NCBI RefSeq assembly: GCF_025370935.1
Contig: NC_133493.1
Span: forward strand, 5,257,069-5,321,068
Direction: 5' to 3'
Source of the DNA: Choristoneura fumiferana
Lineage: Eukaryota; Arthropoda; Insecta; Lepidoptera; Tortricidae
DNA: 64,000 bases
Position 1 is the first letter of the stretch. Every line of letters begins with the position of its first letter. Below, piece by piece: positions 1 to 12,250 of this stretch. Position numbers and translations under genes: made by a program. The notes under the pieces were generated by a model. It ran no database searches, was not told where the DNA came from, and worked only from the letters and a program-made list of their open reading frames with translations.

Positions 1-1059
1 CCCAAACAACCCGCATCGAAGTAGATCCATCCGATTGATAGCAACAATACCACAGACAGACATACATTGGCGTCAAACTTATATTATAACACCCCTCCTT
101 TTGCGTCGGAGGCCCTCCAATACATACAGTTCCCGATCAGGCACAACTAACAACATATTTACGAATTATGCTAAGAATGAGGTAGACAGCGACATCTGTT
201 ATACATTTTAGAATACAAACCACACTGGGCTACTACGTAGTTCGGTGCATTCCGCTAGTTAGCGTTTTAGTGCAACGAACCGAGTAATCCAATCAAATAT
301 CGGAAGTCGATGCAAAATTTTGTTTTTGTCAACTTACGGATGGTGACAAAAAAATAATTACTGGATGAAGCAAAAAAAAGTTTAATAGTGTATGAAAAAC
401 TGTGTATTATCAATAGGTGAGTGACCTTTTACAATATTACGTTATTTACATAACGTTGAGTAAGATTTTTCAAACGTTCCCGATTCGGTACCTCCATGCA
501 TTGACGTTCTTATTCCGAATACCAAATAAGTAAACAATGTGTGCACTTATTATGAGAGTCTATATGTCAAGCACAACGATTAATTTAGTATAACCTGTCG
601 CAAAGATTATATTTGTTTTGGTCGCAGTTCATTACACTTTTAATTTTTTTTTGACGATGTGGACGACGATAATTGCTAGTTCGTACGCCTGTCGTACGTA
701 ACTGTCATGAATAAATGTTTTTTTCTTTCTTTCTATAGCTTAATAAAGGTAAGGAAGGTAGTTCCTTAACGGGAACAGGATATTTTTTTTTAATAAAGTT
801 AGTTTTTTTATTATTTTCCTAAAAGTAAGTAAACCCCAATTATTAACATTTTTTTTTTGCAAAAAACGTCCAACCACTTGAGTGAAGTACTACAAATTCT
901 GGTTTTATCTGTGTATGCAATCCATTATTGCCGCTGCTGTTGTTCGCTAGTAAAACGCTACTAAGCTACCCATGAAATATGCAAGCTGAAAGCCAATCCA
1001 TATAAGTTACAAATCGAACTTCCTCGGAATATGGCCATGCGCCCGCATACAGTATCTAT
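1..1059. other. No gene recognised
   Basis: AT-rich sequence with A and T runs; 60-120 has a GTCAAACTTATATTATAACA plus CCCCTCCTTTTGCGTCGGAG end of a family-A repeat on -. Nothing else supported. Confidence 0.6.
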
Positions 1060-1421
1060 GTGGCAGTAAATTTGGGCGCTGGCCAAATGCAATGCTCATC
1101 CATTATGTTGACTAGGCACTGTGCGGGAAGCGACACGTGCGCGTTGTTGTACGACACGGGAAAATATTTTACAAAATCCAACTTTGAACTAACTACCGTG
1201 AGACTCGCCCATAATAATGAAATAAACCGGATAACCTACGTCTATAATCGTGTTTAGCTCGACATGTTTCGAAGTAATTTGTAGCCCTTCCTCTCGGAGC
1301 ACACGCCACGGCAAATGCTAGTCAATCGAGGTTGAAAACTGTACCTACACCGTTCCTACAACCGAGCACTACAATCTCGAAGTAACAAGTTTTAAAATTC
1401 AGTACCTCGGTGACCCATCTT

Positions 1422-1718
1422 CATCATCCCAGCCTATATACGTCCCACTGCAGGCACAGGCCTTCCCTCAGAATGAGAGGGCTTGGGCCATAGTTCCCAC
1501 GCGGGCCCAGTGCGGATTGCGAACTTCACACACACCATTGAATTGCTTCGTAGGTTTGTGCAGGTTTCCTCACGATGTTTTCCTTCACCGCAAAGCTCGT
1601 GGTAAATTTCAAATGTAACTCCGCACATGAATTTCGAAAAACTCAGAGGTGCGAGCCGGGGTTTGAACCCACGACCCTCTGCTTGAGAGGCGATGGGTCA
1701 AACCACTAGGCCACCACG
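1422..1718 (-). mobile_element. tRNA-headed SINE (family 1), full copy
   Basis: Read on -: a tRNA-like head with A box (GGCCTAGTGGT) and B box (GGTTCAAACCC), a conserved body (TTTGCGGTGAAGGAAAACAT), and a (GAT)n tail. It is flanked by GACCCATCTT (1412-1421 and 1719-1728), a 10-bp duplication. Pol III-type promoter; moved by a LINE. Confidence 0.85.
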
Positions 1719-2082
1719 GACCCATCTTTGCTCGGGCTAAAACTCGATAATAACCGTTTTCCCAGAGATAAGACCAAGCTAGATCGATTTTTCATCTCCG
1801 AAAACCCCTACATACCAAATTTCATCGAAATCGTTGAAGCCGCTACCGAGATTTCCAATATCTCTTGTATTTATATACATACATATATACAAGAATTGCT
1901 GGTTTAAAGGTATAAGATTATATAGACAGCGGTAAAATTTTAAACGCCTGCAGTTGTTACTTTTAGAGCTTTTAAATGCTTTAGTAACTCTCTTGCAGCC
2001 TCTATTTGTTTCATAATCACCATACATAATAGTAGATTGCACAATAGAAGGACACGTCGCAAAAATTTTGATCACACTAGAT

Positions 2083-2652
2083 TTACCCCCTGTTTCACCA
2101 TCTATTGATTAAAATCTGACGGATAAATGTGATTCCGTTTTTTTTTAAACCCCGACGCAAAAAGAGGGGGGGGGGGGTGTTATAAGTTTGACCTCTATGT
2201 ATGTCTGTATTTATTTGTGTCTGTCTGTAGCTCTTAAACGGGTGGACCGATTTGACAGCAAGTTTTCTAGCGATGGTTCTTAGACATGTTTTATTAAAAT
2301 CGGTTCAGCCGTTTCAAGATCATCAGCTTCAGATCAGACGCATAATGGGTATTTACTTTACTTTCAAACATATTTGGGACCTAAAATTTGAAACACCCAT
2401 GTACGCTATATAACTATGCAAGATTATGGAATTCTCGGCCTGATGCTGCAGCCAGGATATCCAGAATACTAGTAGGTACACTTTCAATGTAATAATTATT
2501 ATTTAGTTGTCTTTTTTGGCAGCGTTTTTTTGTCGATTTTTTTTTCGGGCGATTTTTTTATTTTTGCTGGCGTTTTTTTTGTTCGAATAGACAGAGACGG
2601 CATCACATTTATCCGTCAAATAAAATTAAATAATGAGTGGTGAAACAGCCCC
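2083..2652. mobile_element. MITE GGGGCTGTTTCACCA, copy with internal insertion
   Basis: Left half CCCCCTGTTTCACCATCTAT (2083 on) and right half ending GTGGTGAAACAGCCCC (2652) flank a family-A repeat of about 440 bp. TTA is present on both outer sides, as in the intact copies at 7061 and 27353. Confidence 0.7.
2143..2585 (+). repeat. Family-A repeat inside a MITE
   Basis: AAACCCCGACGC, a run of 12 G, GTGTTATAAGTTTGACC, and one unit of the GATGCTGCAGCCAGGATATC motif that is tandemly repeated at 49740-50305. Confidence 0.65.
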
Positions 2653-2886
2653 TTAGCATCGGTATTGTCTTAAATTTTCATAAAAATCTTTTAGTAACGG
2701 AACCCGACCGAGTAGGTACTTACCGAACCAGAAATGAAGAAAACAAAAACATCGTAAAAGTATTGAATATTTACTCGCTATACGCTGACGAACAAGTTTA
2801 TTGAAACTAGAGCAGCAATACGGTATTTGACAACTCCTGATTTTGCCATATCTTAATATTATTATGAAAATATAGATAAACAGATA

Positions 2887-3579
2887 CAGCCTTATTCATA
2901 AAAAGTTAGAGCCTACTTGAAGGCTCCTTGAAGGCCCGATGCTAAAAAACGTGATTCATAAACGTCTGTTAGCGCTAATCAGTCGATCAAGCCTCTGCTA
3001 AAGTTAGAGGACCGTAGACCCTCCTTTATCTCCCTGCTAAGTCACAAAATGGCCGCCACAAGTCTGAACAGCTGACTTTGACAAGAGCAAAAAACCATAC
3101 CGAAGATATTTTTAGTGAAGGGTGAAGTTACGCAAAGATTAAAAAAAAAGGAAAATTATTTTCAGGAATTTGTATTTAAAAATCCTCTAAAATTACTGCT
3201 ACTTTACTACTTTACTAACAATAAATATGAGAAAAATAAAATTAGGATGATAAACATAATTACGGCTTTTTGCACTTAAACATAAACATGCGGATCGGAA
3301 ATGGCGGGAAAACAAACATCTTGCTTTTTTTTCCTGCTAATTTGCTGTCACTGCTGTCAAATTTTTTTTTTAATTATCGATGAGGCCAATTTTTGTCTTT
3401 CATTTGTCAAGATTGCCAACATAACGCGTCTAATCCGTCTATCAGCAGCTCAACAACTAGCAGACTGCTAGCAAGCGTTTATGAATCATACTTCTTGACA
3501 ACCGTCTAACAAGCTTAATCAGTCTGCTAAGTAACAGACCGATCAAACCTCAATTAAGGATTTTTTATGAATAAGGCTG
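2887..3579. mobile_element. TIR element CAGCCTTATTC, copy 1 (693 bp)
   Basis: Same ends and interior order as the copy at 45213-45900, including ACAAAATGGCCGCCACAAG and AACATAACGCGTCTAATCCG. No matching 3-bp flanking duplication remains here. Non-autonomous. Confidence 0.85.
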
Positions 3580-4364
3580 ACGAAGAGAAAATTTAAATCG
3601 GTTGAAAATTGGATTTATAGTGATTTTTTGAAAAATCTATATACCTGTTTCTTTCTCAAACGCTTTTCTCTATGCAGCAAGTATGGCGGTACTGGCGTGT
3701 GACGTCACATGCCAGTATGTCTTTCTCTGTCTAATCTCGAATTTCAAACCCTCATAACTTTGTTATTTGTAAAGGTAGCTTAAAAATTGTTTTTCTATTC
3801 GATAACAGGCATTGTGTAGTTTTAATTTATAAAACATATACAAAATAGTCAAATACCGTATCGTAGAATGGGCACACGCGCCTTTATATACAGTAAATGC
3901 CGCTCTCTGGAGTGCGCTGTGATTGAAGCATGTTACGCGTCCGGCAGTCCGTTGCCCAAAATGCACGGATTCAGGTTACATGGTACACGGCGTGTAACGT
4001 GTTACGTGTTGTGTACTCTACGTATAACAGATTAAAGGGTGTGGTTCTAAATTACTAGGGAAAGTTTTTCCGAACCGGTGGTTGATTTTTTTTCACAAGG
4101 TCAATTCTTGCAAGTTAAATTTGACCCATTTCTAGTCGGATCGGATCTTCTTGAAATTTGTACTTATTTAAATTGCGTGACAATATAATAATCAGGTAGT
4201 GACATCCTGGTAGACCGTCCAGGATCGTCTCCGCAGGACGGAACTCTTCGATGGTTAATGCCATCGGCTTTAAATTTGGTATGCACATGTAGTTTGGGTG
4301 ACAATAGAAGTACAGTCAGCAAAAAAAGCTCTTATTAAAAAATATTTTTTTATCAAAAACTTAT

Positions 4365-4455
4365 TTGACATTCATACTTATGAAAAACAGTTTGTAATTT
4401 GCTTGTATTGTGCTTGTTAATGCCTAAATTGAATAAAGATATTTTGAACTTGACT
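4365..4455 (+). repeat. LINE 3' tail, same family as 20611-21160
   Basis: Ends AATTGAATAAAGATATTTTG followed by AACTTGACTTTGAA, like the tail at 20611 in the opposite orientation. Strongly 5'-truncated. Confidence 0.6.
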
Positions 4456-4484
4456 TTGAATGTAGATTGTACAGTACAAGCGTA

Positions 4485-4766
4485 AATGAACTAAAATAAT
4501 TTTCTTGCTCACCCGCGACCTTACGATAGCTAAGCTTATGCAAAATATGCGTGTTCATGCAGTTTCTCCACCTCCACACTGTAAGAACACACACAAATCA
4601 CACAAACCCATCTATCACCACCACCACACCACACTGACACGTTTCGAACTCAACCAGAGCTCATCTTGAGAGAAACACAACCGTACACCATGCTACCAGT
4701 TGTTAGACATAGTCTAACAAGTCGCGGTAAGGTCGCGGGTGAGCAAGGAAATTCTTTTAGTTCATT
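4485..4766. mobile_element. MITE TTGCTCACCCGCGACCTTA, copy 1
   Basis: About 45-bp TIRs: AATGAACTAAAATAATTTTC plus TTGCTCACCCGCGACCTTA on the left, the complement on the right. The interior has CACACAAATCACACAAACCC. Related copy at 9837-10148 in the other orientation. Confidence 0.78.
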
Positions 4767-5430
4767 GATATGGACCTCCGCAAAGTAACGCCTGATTCAA
4801 TAAATTATGTATAAGCGTAGTTACGCTTTGTTGTGGGAGTATTTTTTTAATTGTTTTGAGGAGCAAATGTGGGGAAGGATACAATAGAGAGATCTGCGAA
4901 TGTTATGCCTTGAGATCGAAATCCGTAGGAATAACGTCGGAAGTTGTATTACGTGGTTGGAGTTTCTGTATTTTCTCACTAGATGACGCTAGAAGTTTCT
5001 ACATCAGCTCCCCTTTTTTTCTTAGCCTCCCCTCCACACAGTTTGCCTTCGTTTATATTTTAAAACCTTCAAATTTGATGGTACAATCACAAATCGATGA
5101 AAATGAACGGTCTTCATAAATCTTTCAGCATAATGGAATTACCTAAGTAGTCTTTTTAGGGCCCAGTTGGAAATAGGTTCATAATAATTTATATTCTATC
5201 AAACGGTAATTCTCATTTAGTTCTCATTCTGCTATTATTTCCATGCAAAAGCGACACGGTAATGGGATTAAGCGCACATTTGAAAAAATAATGGGGTCAT
5301 ATTCATCCATATGTATTCAAGTCTAATTATCGTGTCAAGTGCGGAAAAAAGGCAGCACGGTAATTAGAATGCTGCACAGATAAATGAGATAAGCCACAAA
5401 ATGACTACGACTGTTTTGATACTTACTAGT

Positions 5431-5733
5431 TCATCATCATCATCCCAGCCTATATACGTCTCACTGCTGGGCACAGGCCTCCTCTCAGAATGAGAGGGCT
5501 TGGGCCGTAGTTCCCACGCGGGCCCAGTGCGGATTGGGAACTACACACTCACCATTGAATTGCTTCGCAGGTTGTGCAGGTTTCCTCACGTTTTTCTTCA
5601 CCGTAAAGCTCGTGGTAAATTTCAAATGTAATTTCGCACATGCATTTCGAAAAACTCGAGGTGCGAGCCGGGGTTTGAACCCACGATCCTCTGCTTGAGA
5701 GGCCATAGGTCGAACCATTCGGCCACCACGGCT
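5431..5733 (-). mobile_element. tRNA-headed SINE (family 1), full copy
   Basis: Same structure as the copy at 1422-1718: (TCATCA)n end, conserved body, B box GGTTCAAACCC and GCCGTGGTGGCC head on -. The short ORF across it is SINE sequence. Confidence 0.85.
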
Positions 5734-6092
5734 TCCAACCTTTTAGGTAGCTCTAAATGAAGTGTAACTGAACCATACCGAACCCGTAGTTAAACTGGCG
5801 GGCTCAGTAAATTTCGCTAACGCAGCCATCCTTCAGCGTAAACGTGATAAGAATCCGTGATGACTATAAATAAATTACGCGACCTAGCCGTTCCAGGCCA
5901 TTAAAGTTTCAGCGATTACAATCTATTTGCAGACTCTGCAATATTATGTTGCTGAAATATTCTTTTTAGGGTTCGTATCTCTAATGGCCGTTGGGGCCGG
6001 AAAGTTATCAGATAACGACCGAGGATCGACAAGCGCACTTGTAGTACGTCACCAATGAGTGCTCCTGTGTGTGACCTGTGTGTCCTTTAAAG

Positions 6093-6522
6093 AGCGGCCA
6101 CACCGGTGCTTAAAAAACGGGGACGGTACGGAATCGCAGTGACACACCGTATGCGCACCGTTTTTTTCGCATGCTCTCTACACCGCTGCTTAAAATACGG
6201 AATCGCAGTGACGTGCTGTAAACGTCAGGACTGTACCGAACATAAGTCGTGACGTTTACGGCACAACACTGCGATTCCGCACCGTCTACGCATTTTAAAC
6301 AGAGGTTTAGACATAACACATAGACATAACTTTATTAAGACATCAAGCTTAAAATAATAATACACAATTTACAGAAAAGAAAACCATTTGATGATGTCGA
6401 AAAGGAACTTGACTCAGCATAGCATACAATAGCATGCAATAAAAATGATGCGCATACGATGCGTCGCTGCGATTCCGTAATTTCCGTACCATCACCGTTT
6501 TTCAAGCAGCGGTGTGGCCGCA
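6093..6522. mobile_element. hAT-like MITE CGGCCACACCG
   Basis: TIRs CGGCCACACCGGTGCTTAAA and TTCAAGCAGCGGTGTGGCCG. Flanks CTTTAAAG (6085-6092) and CCTTAAAG (6523-6530) form an 8-bp duplication with one mismatch. The interior has further inverted ACGGAATCGCAGTGAC repeats. Confidence 0.7.
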
Positions 6523-6584
6523 CCTTAAAGCCGTAAGAAAAAATTCGTGGACGTATTTAGCTGAAATTGATATCGAATACTCAA

Positions 6585-6993
6585 ATCTGCGGTCCCTTGA
6601 AGCCCTGAGAAAATTAAACTTCTAAGTCAACGCAATCAAAAGTTACAGTCATTAAACAACGTGTTTCCATACAAATAGCAGTGCACGAAAACCTATAGGG
6701 CACTTTCAGTTGCTAGAAACTTGAAATTTGGTATGAAGGTAGCTATTATAACACAATTAACTAAAAAATTCTGAAAATCTTGATTTTTTATGTCTGTCTG
6801 TAAATATTAATTCCAATTTAATTTGACCCCACACTGCGTACATTTTGCTTAAGAGTAGGACTCTGCATACACTGGATGTATGAATCACTCGGAAAAAATC
6901 GAGAAATATCTTCAAGACACGATTCCCGTTTACATACCTATAAATGTGCACGGAACCCTCGGTGCGCGAGTCCGACTCGCATTTTCCCGGTTT
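6585..6993 (+). repeat. Family-B repeat (GGAACCCTCGGTGCGCGAG)
   Basis: AAATTTGGTATGAAGGTAGC, ACCCCACACTGCGTACATTT and the end ACGGAACCCTCGGTGCGCGA. 5'-truncated relative to 28563-29105. Confidence 0.65.
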
Positions 6994-7060
6994 TTTATTA
7001 GGTGCACCTGACCCATGAAATATGCCTGCCAAATTTAAAGTCTCTAACTGAAGTGATTTA

Positions 7061-7201
7061 GGGGCTGTTTCGCCATCCATTGATTAGCGTTAACCGACGG
7101 TTAAATGTGATGCCCTCTCCGTCTATTCGAACAAAACAAGTAGAGACGGCATCACAGCTAACCGCCAGTTTACACTAATCAATGGATGGTGAAACAGCCC
7201 C
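7061..7201. mobile_element. MITE GGGGCTGTTTCACCA, 141 bp, intact palindrome
   Basis: Almost a perfect hairpin: GGGGCTGTTTCGCCATCCAT to ATGGATGGTGAAACAGCCCC. It is flanked by TTA on both sides (7058-7060 and 7202-7204), suggesting PIF/Harbinger-type mobilisation. Confidence 0.88.
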
Positions 7202-7264
7202 TTAGTGTGTGCATTGTCTGTCTGCCAGGCAGTAATTTAGAAACGTTACTCTTTTATTTTTCTA

Positions 7265-7352
7265 TGTTAGTTTCTGACTCTCACGATCGCAATCAAATGA
7301 CATATTTCACATACAAAAACTGTCATTTGATTGCGATCGCGAGCGTCAGAAA
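7265..7352. mobile_element. Small palindromic MITE
   Basis: GTTTCTGACTCTCACGATCG and its complement CGATCGCGAGCGTCAGAAAC enclose TCAAATGACA/TGTCATTTGA arms and a ~20-bp loop. Confidence 0.65.
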
Positions 7353-7895
7353 CGTTAGGCAATACGGCCCCAGGTGAAGGAAAGGGTGGGTGTCGTGTCG
7401 TATCAGGAAGTCAAACAGCTGGCCAAAGGCCGTGCGGAGTGACGATTACTCCACCGACAAGAGCATAGCTCTTAAATTTAAGGAGAAGAAAAAGGAGTCT
7501 TGTATATGTATAGAAAAATATTAATATTTCATTATAAATATCGATAAAAGCTCTTAACGAAAAACTTTTTAATAAACGTTCACTATTAGAGCTTATTTCG
7601 CTCGCTAAATATGAAAACTGCATAACTCTCATTAAGTAGACTTTACTTAGGCGCCGTTTGCACTGATGCGCTTGAAAAGTTACCGTTGACAACAAGCGAC
7701 CATAGTAACGGGCTTATGCCCTAAAATAGTGTAAGTTTTTCCCATGTAAATTTAGAAAAAACCCTTTTCAGTGCACTTCTATGAAACTCAACGCACATAC
7801 CTGTCAAATTTCAAGAATCTAACTTCAGTGAAGATCTATATCGACTGGTAGAAAATTGTTAGTCATAATGTAATGTTTGACATAACTCTTTTTAG

Positions 7896-8100
7896 GGTTC
7901 CGTAGCCAAAATGGCAAAACGGAACCCTTATAGTTTCGCCATGTCTGTCTGTTTGTTTGTCTGACTGTCTGTCTGACCGTCCGCGGCTTTGCTCAGGGAC
8001 TACCAATGCTAGAAAGCTGTAATTTTGCACGAATATATTCATAAAGTATGCCGATTAAAAAAAAAAATATATATTTTTACTCAAACAATAAAATGTGATA
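7896..8100 (+). repeat. Family-B repeat, truncated
   Basis: GGGTTCCGTAGCCAAAATGG, a (GTCT)n stretch, then GTCCGCGGCTTTGCTCAGGG. Same type as 27150-27280 in the other orientation. Confidence 0.6.
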
Positions 8101-8483
8101 ATTACGGCCTTCACTAACTACCCTTAAAGTTTGAGGTAGTATCAAAAATACACGCTGTTAATATGATAAATTGCCTAAAAAGTAATTGTTGTAAAATATA
8201 ATGTTGTAAGTAAAGGTTGTTATCCCTAGGTACCGACCTCCGCAAAGTAAATATTTAACTCCTGAATCAATCAATACCATTGTCTCAAGACGATGAGGAT
8301 TTTTTTAACATTTAATACTAGCCTTTACACCCAGATTCACTCGGAATTTGATTAAATTCCCACGAGAATCCCCAAAATCATACCGTGATCATTTGGGGTT
8401 GTGTAAGGCTTCACAAAGTTTTTAAAGTACAAATCAATTGTAAGATTAACTGCCAGATGTACTTAAGTGGGATACAATTTTTC

Positions 8484-8803
8484 CAGGGTTTCTCAAACTT
8501 ATGTCTCCACGTACCCCTGTTAAAGTTTCTAGACGACAGCGAACCCCGCCCCAAAGAAAGTAATAAAATTTACTGTTGGAGAAACTAAGGTTATTTTTAT
8601 TTTAATCATCATTATAATATAATGTAAGTATATGTATAAGTAAGAAATTTGGAGTTGGAATAAAAAATACAAAAAGACTCCAGAAACCAATCTTAATCAT
8701 CTTGCCAGTCTTGCAGCCACCATCACGTAAACCTTGTCGCGAACCCCCTACCGTCGAATAGCGAACCCCTAGGGGTTCGCGTACTCCACTTTGAGAAACC
8801 CTG
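8484..8803. mobile_element. Non-autonomous hAT element CAGGGTTTCTCAAAC
   Basis: Ends CAGGGTTTCTCAAACTTATG and CACTTTGAGAAACCCTG. Flanks AATTTTTC (8476-8483) and AATTATTC (8804-8811) match at 7 of 8 bases, the hAT duplication length. 320 bp; no transposase. Confidence 0.82.
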
Positions 8804-9169
8804 AATTATTCAATGGAATGAGGACTTTGAATAAACTTATATCTAAAATCACGAACTAGGAATTTTCAGCTCGGCCTATAACTATGTACTTTTAAATAAG
8901 TCTGAGTTTCAAGGAATAATGTTAATGGGATAATAATCGCGCTAAGTAAACCCCACCTTAAACAATTTCAATTTCCAAGCTGCGACGGCTCGGATACACT
9001 GAGCACTTAACTATCACTGTCTGCTTGCTCTCAACTCTACTCGCTTCCAGTAACTCGCTCTATAACTAACTAATTTTACTGAATTTATAATGTTTTAATA
9101 ATTTTTGAGTGGTTTTGCGATGGGATTCATCCTATTATAAATGCCAACGTTCGTTAGTAGGTTACTATA

Positions 9170-9172
<3 letters not shown>

Positions 9173-9217
<45 letters not shown>
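9173..9217 (+). repeat. (TG)n microsatellite
   Basis: About 22 uninterrupted TG units; likely polymorphic. Confidence 0.97.
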
Positions 9218-9219
<2 letters not shown>

Positions 9220-9836
9220 CGATGTTTATTACTCCTTCACGCTAAAGCGGTTGGACGGTTTTAGACAAAATTTGGTATGTAGATCTGAAACACCTGGAAT
9301 AACACATAGGCTACTTTTTATTCCGAATTTCCAACGGAATCGGGATAAAATCTTAAAATCTCATCCGCTGGGGATAGTCATGAAATTCGGTACCTGATGA
9401 TAAGCGATCACCGCCACCCATTGACACCTACAACATTATTAGGACTGCGGGTGCGTTGCCGGTCTAAAGGAGGGGGCTTGAGGAGGGTGGGAAAGGGGGG
9501 AGGGGAGTAAGGCCTCCCGTACAGTTGTTTAAAATGGAACGTCAATAAAAATCACGATGTTACTTTTGAGAATTGGAGCGGGAATTTAGTACAACCCCGT
9601 TATTTCAATTCAACTGCTGGACCTTATGATTTACGCGTGCGAAGCCGCGGGTAAACATTAGTATACAATAAGACTAGAGTTTACCCCCAGCTTCGCACGC
9701 GTAAATAATTTGATCCCATAGTTTAAATGAGTGAATGAATGATTTACTTATTTATTCGTAAGGAAATTGACTAGAGGAAGCTGTGACTAATAAATTATTT
9801 TATTGAATTAGGCGTTTCATTGCAAAGGTCCATATC

Positions 9837-10148
9837 AATTAACTAAAACAATTAGGTAGTTTGCTCACCCGCGACCTTATGATAGCTATGTCTATGCAAG
9901 AATAGAGTGTACCTAGACTAAAAGATGTTGGATGTCTAACATCTGGTAGTATGGAAAACAGTTGTTTTGCTCTGAAAATGAGCTCTGGTTGAGTTCTAAA
10001 CGTGTCAGTGTAGTGTGGTGGTGGTCATAGTTGGGTGTGTGTGATTACTGATTTGTATGTGTTCTTACAGTGTGGAGGTGGAGAAATGCATTACACATTT
10101 GCTATCAGAAGGTCGCGAGTGGGCAAAGTGATTGTTTTAGCTCTATGA
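9837..10148. mobile_element. MITE TTGCTCACCCGCGACCTTA, copy 2
   Basis: Same TIRs and interior as 4485-4766, inverted: TTGCTCACCCGCGACCTTAT on the left, GGTCGCGAGTGGGCAAAG on the right. More diverged. Confidence 0.75.
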
Positions 10149-10372
10149 ATTTTGTCCGCGCAGAATACGTTTATCGCTATCCCGCGGGAACTATGCAATT
10201 CTCCGGGATAAAAACTATCCTATCTCCTTCTTCGAGACTCAAACTATCTATATACCGAATTTCTTCAAAATCAGTTAAGCGGTTTAGATGTGATTGAGTA
10301 AAAAACATCCAAACATCCAAACCTCCAAACATCTGCACAAACTTTCATATTTATAATATTAAGTAGTTGGAT
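10128..10372 (+). repeat. Retroelement tail CCGCGGGAACTATGC (RTE-like), copy 1
   Basis: GTTTATCGCTATCCCGCGGG, ACTATCCTATCTCCTTCTTC, and CATATTTATAATATTAAGTA at the end. A very common lepidopteran RTE-type 3' end or derived SINE (recognised from memory). Confidence 0.65.
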
Positions 10373-10435
10373 TGCCTGAAGGTGCCCTCGAATTTCGGTT
10401 ACATTTATAATAAACCATCTTTCACGCTTGCGCGC

Positions 10436-10703
10436 GAAGCCTAGTGGTTTTGACCTAATCGCCTCTCAAGCAGAGGTTCGAACCCGGTCGACATCTGAGT
10501 TTTTCGAATTCATGTGCGGAATTAATTTGAATTTTACCAAGCTTTGCGGTGAAGGAAAACATCGTGAGGAAATCTGCACACCTGCGAAGCGATTAATGGT
10601 GCGTGTGAAGTTCCCAATCCGCACTGGGCCAGCGTGGGAACTATGCCCAAGCCTCTTGTTCTGAGAGGATTGTGCCAGCAGTGGGACGATATAGCTGGGA
10701 TGA
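10436..10703 (+). mobile_element. tRNA-headed SINE (family 1), diverged copy
   Basis: Head GCCTAGTGGTTTTGACC, B box GGTTCGAACCC and the conserved GCTTTGCGGTGAAGGAAAAC body; ends GCTGGGATGATTC. Several small deletions mark it as older. Confidence 0.8.
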
Positions 10704-11031
10704 TTCACGCTTTATTCTACGTCTAAACCCTCAATTAGCCAATTAATGTTACAATTTTGAGATTAATGTTATGTTTGCGAAGAAATTAGAAGTAACTTTA
10801 TTACCAAGAGGAGCATGGTACATCAAATTGGATTTCAGTTTCGTTCATTCCCAGTTTTATACTTTTGACAAAAACGTGTGAAATCTAATTTGCGTTTGTT
10901 ATTCTAGAACGTAATTTATTTAAGGATAGCTTTTACCCGCGATTTTGCCCGCGTAAATCTACGCTAGTCATCATCACCATCATCGTAATATCAAGAATGG
11001 ACGGTGTAGCACGTCACCACGTCCACTGTTG

Positions 11032-11208
11032 GTGATTTTCCACCGGAGAGGCGAGACGAGACGAGACGAGAATTGAAATTTGTATGCATTCTCGCGCGCC
11101 CGCCGTGAGCCGACGCGGGCCGCCGCGGGCGCCGCCATATTACAAATTTCAATTCTCGCCTCGTCTCGTCTCGCCTCGTCTCATCTCGCCTCGCCGGTGG
11201 AAAATCAC
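11032..11208. repeat. Hairpin with CGAGA-rich arms and GC-rich loop
   Basis: GTGATTTTCCACCGG plus (GAGAC)n on the left is mirrored by (GTCTC)n plus CCGGTGGAAAATCAC on the right, with AATTGAAATTTGTA/TACAAATTTCAATT at the inner ends. The ~55-bp loop is almost pure G+C (GGGCCGCCGCGGGCGCCGCC). Confidence 0.75.
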
Positions 11209-11242
11209 TAGACTCTACGTAGTCTTGCCCCATATACCTGCA

Positions 11243-11360
11243 GGGCTACTCCGAAATTCTAAAATCGAAGTTCGTGTTGTTCCGTTCTTCTGACACTTTT
11301 ATTATTTAATACGAGATTGATATGATACGAACTTCAATTTTCGAATTTCGGAGTAGGCCC
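11243..11360. mobile_element. MITE GGGCTACTCCGAAATTC
   Basis: Inverted ends GGGCTACTCCGAAATTCTAA and TTCGAATTTCGGAGTAGGCC around TTTAATACGAGA. Degenerate relatives at about 22360-22440 and 41930-42025 share TATTTAATACGAGAG. Confidence 0.72.
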
Positions 11361-12250
11361 TCTGCAGTAGTTTCGGTCGGGAGCCGCCTGCAGCCACCGC
11401 GCAACCGCGACTTTAACCAGTGCCCTACTTCACGAAGCTACAAGTTATAATTTACAAGCGGCTGTCTTTATGCGGTATGCATTGAAAATTCCCGCCAATG
11501 ATTAAAGAACTGAATCTTAATCAGTTTAAGAAGAAATTGGCATCTTTTTTTTTAAATTTATTTATTTATTCAAATTACAACTTAGGTACTACACATTATA
11601 TATTCTCGCCAAACTGCTACGTTTGATGGCGAGACGCGCTCAGTTTTAGTTATTAAATATAAAATAAATTAATTAATTAATATCACGGGACAATTCACAC
11701 CAATTGACCTAGTCCCAAAGTAAGCTTAGCAAAATGTTACTAAGCAACGGATAAATATAATTATACCATAGAACAGTTTTTAAATGATGACATAAAATCT
11801 GGGGCACGGTAGTGCCCCCGCCAAGTCGAGCGCGAAGCAAACACTGCCGTACCATCCTTTACTGGAACCATTCGCGCATTTTTCAGGCCCTATTTGAGAA
11901 CCTCTGGATAAGACCAGAACGCAGAAATTTTCGTCATCCAGTAAATTATAATCACATACTTACTTAAAATCCAAATTTCAAGTCTGTAGGTCATTTAGTT
12001 CCGAAGTTAAGCGAAAAGCAAAGTTTCGCATTTATGAACAATCACTCACTCATGATCATCAAAATAGAACTAGTACTTCCATAAACCCAGAGCTGAAATT
12101 TGGTACATAGTTAGGGTTAATGGCCACATAAAGAAAACTATAAAAACTAGGATAATCGAAGATCTGGAGTACATGGTGACACGGATTAGAAAACACAAAG
12201 TTCAACCAAACTATTAGAGAACGACATACCGCCTTTACAAATTTTCTGCA

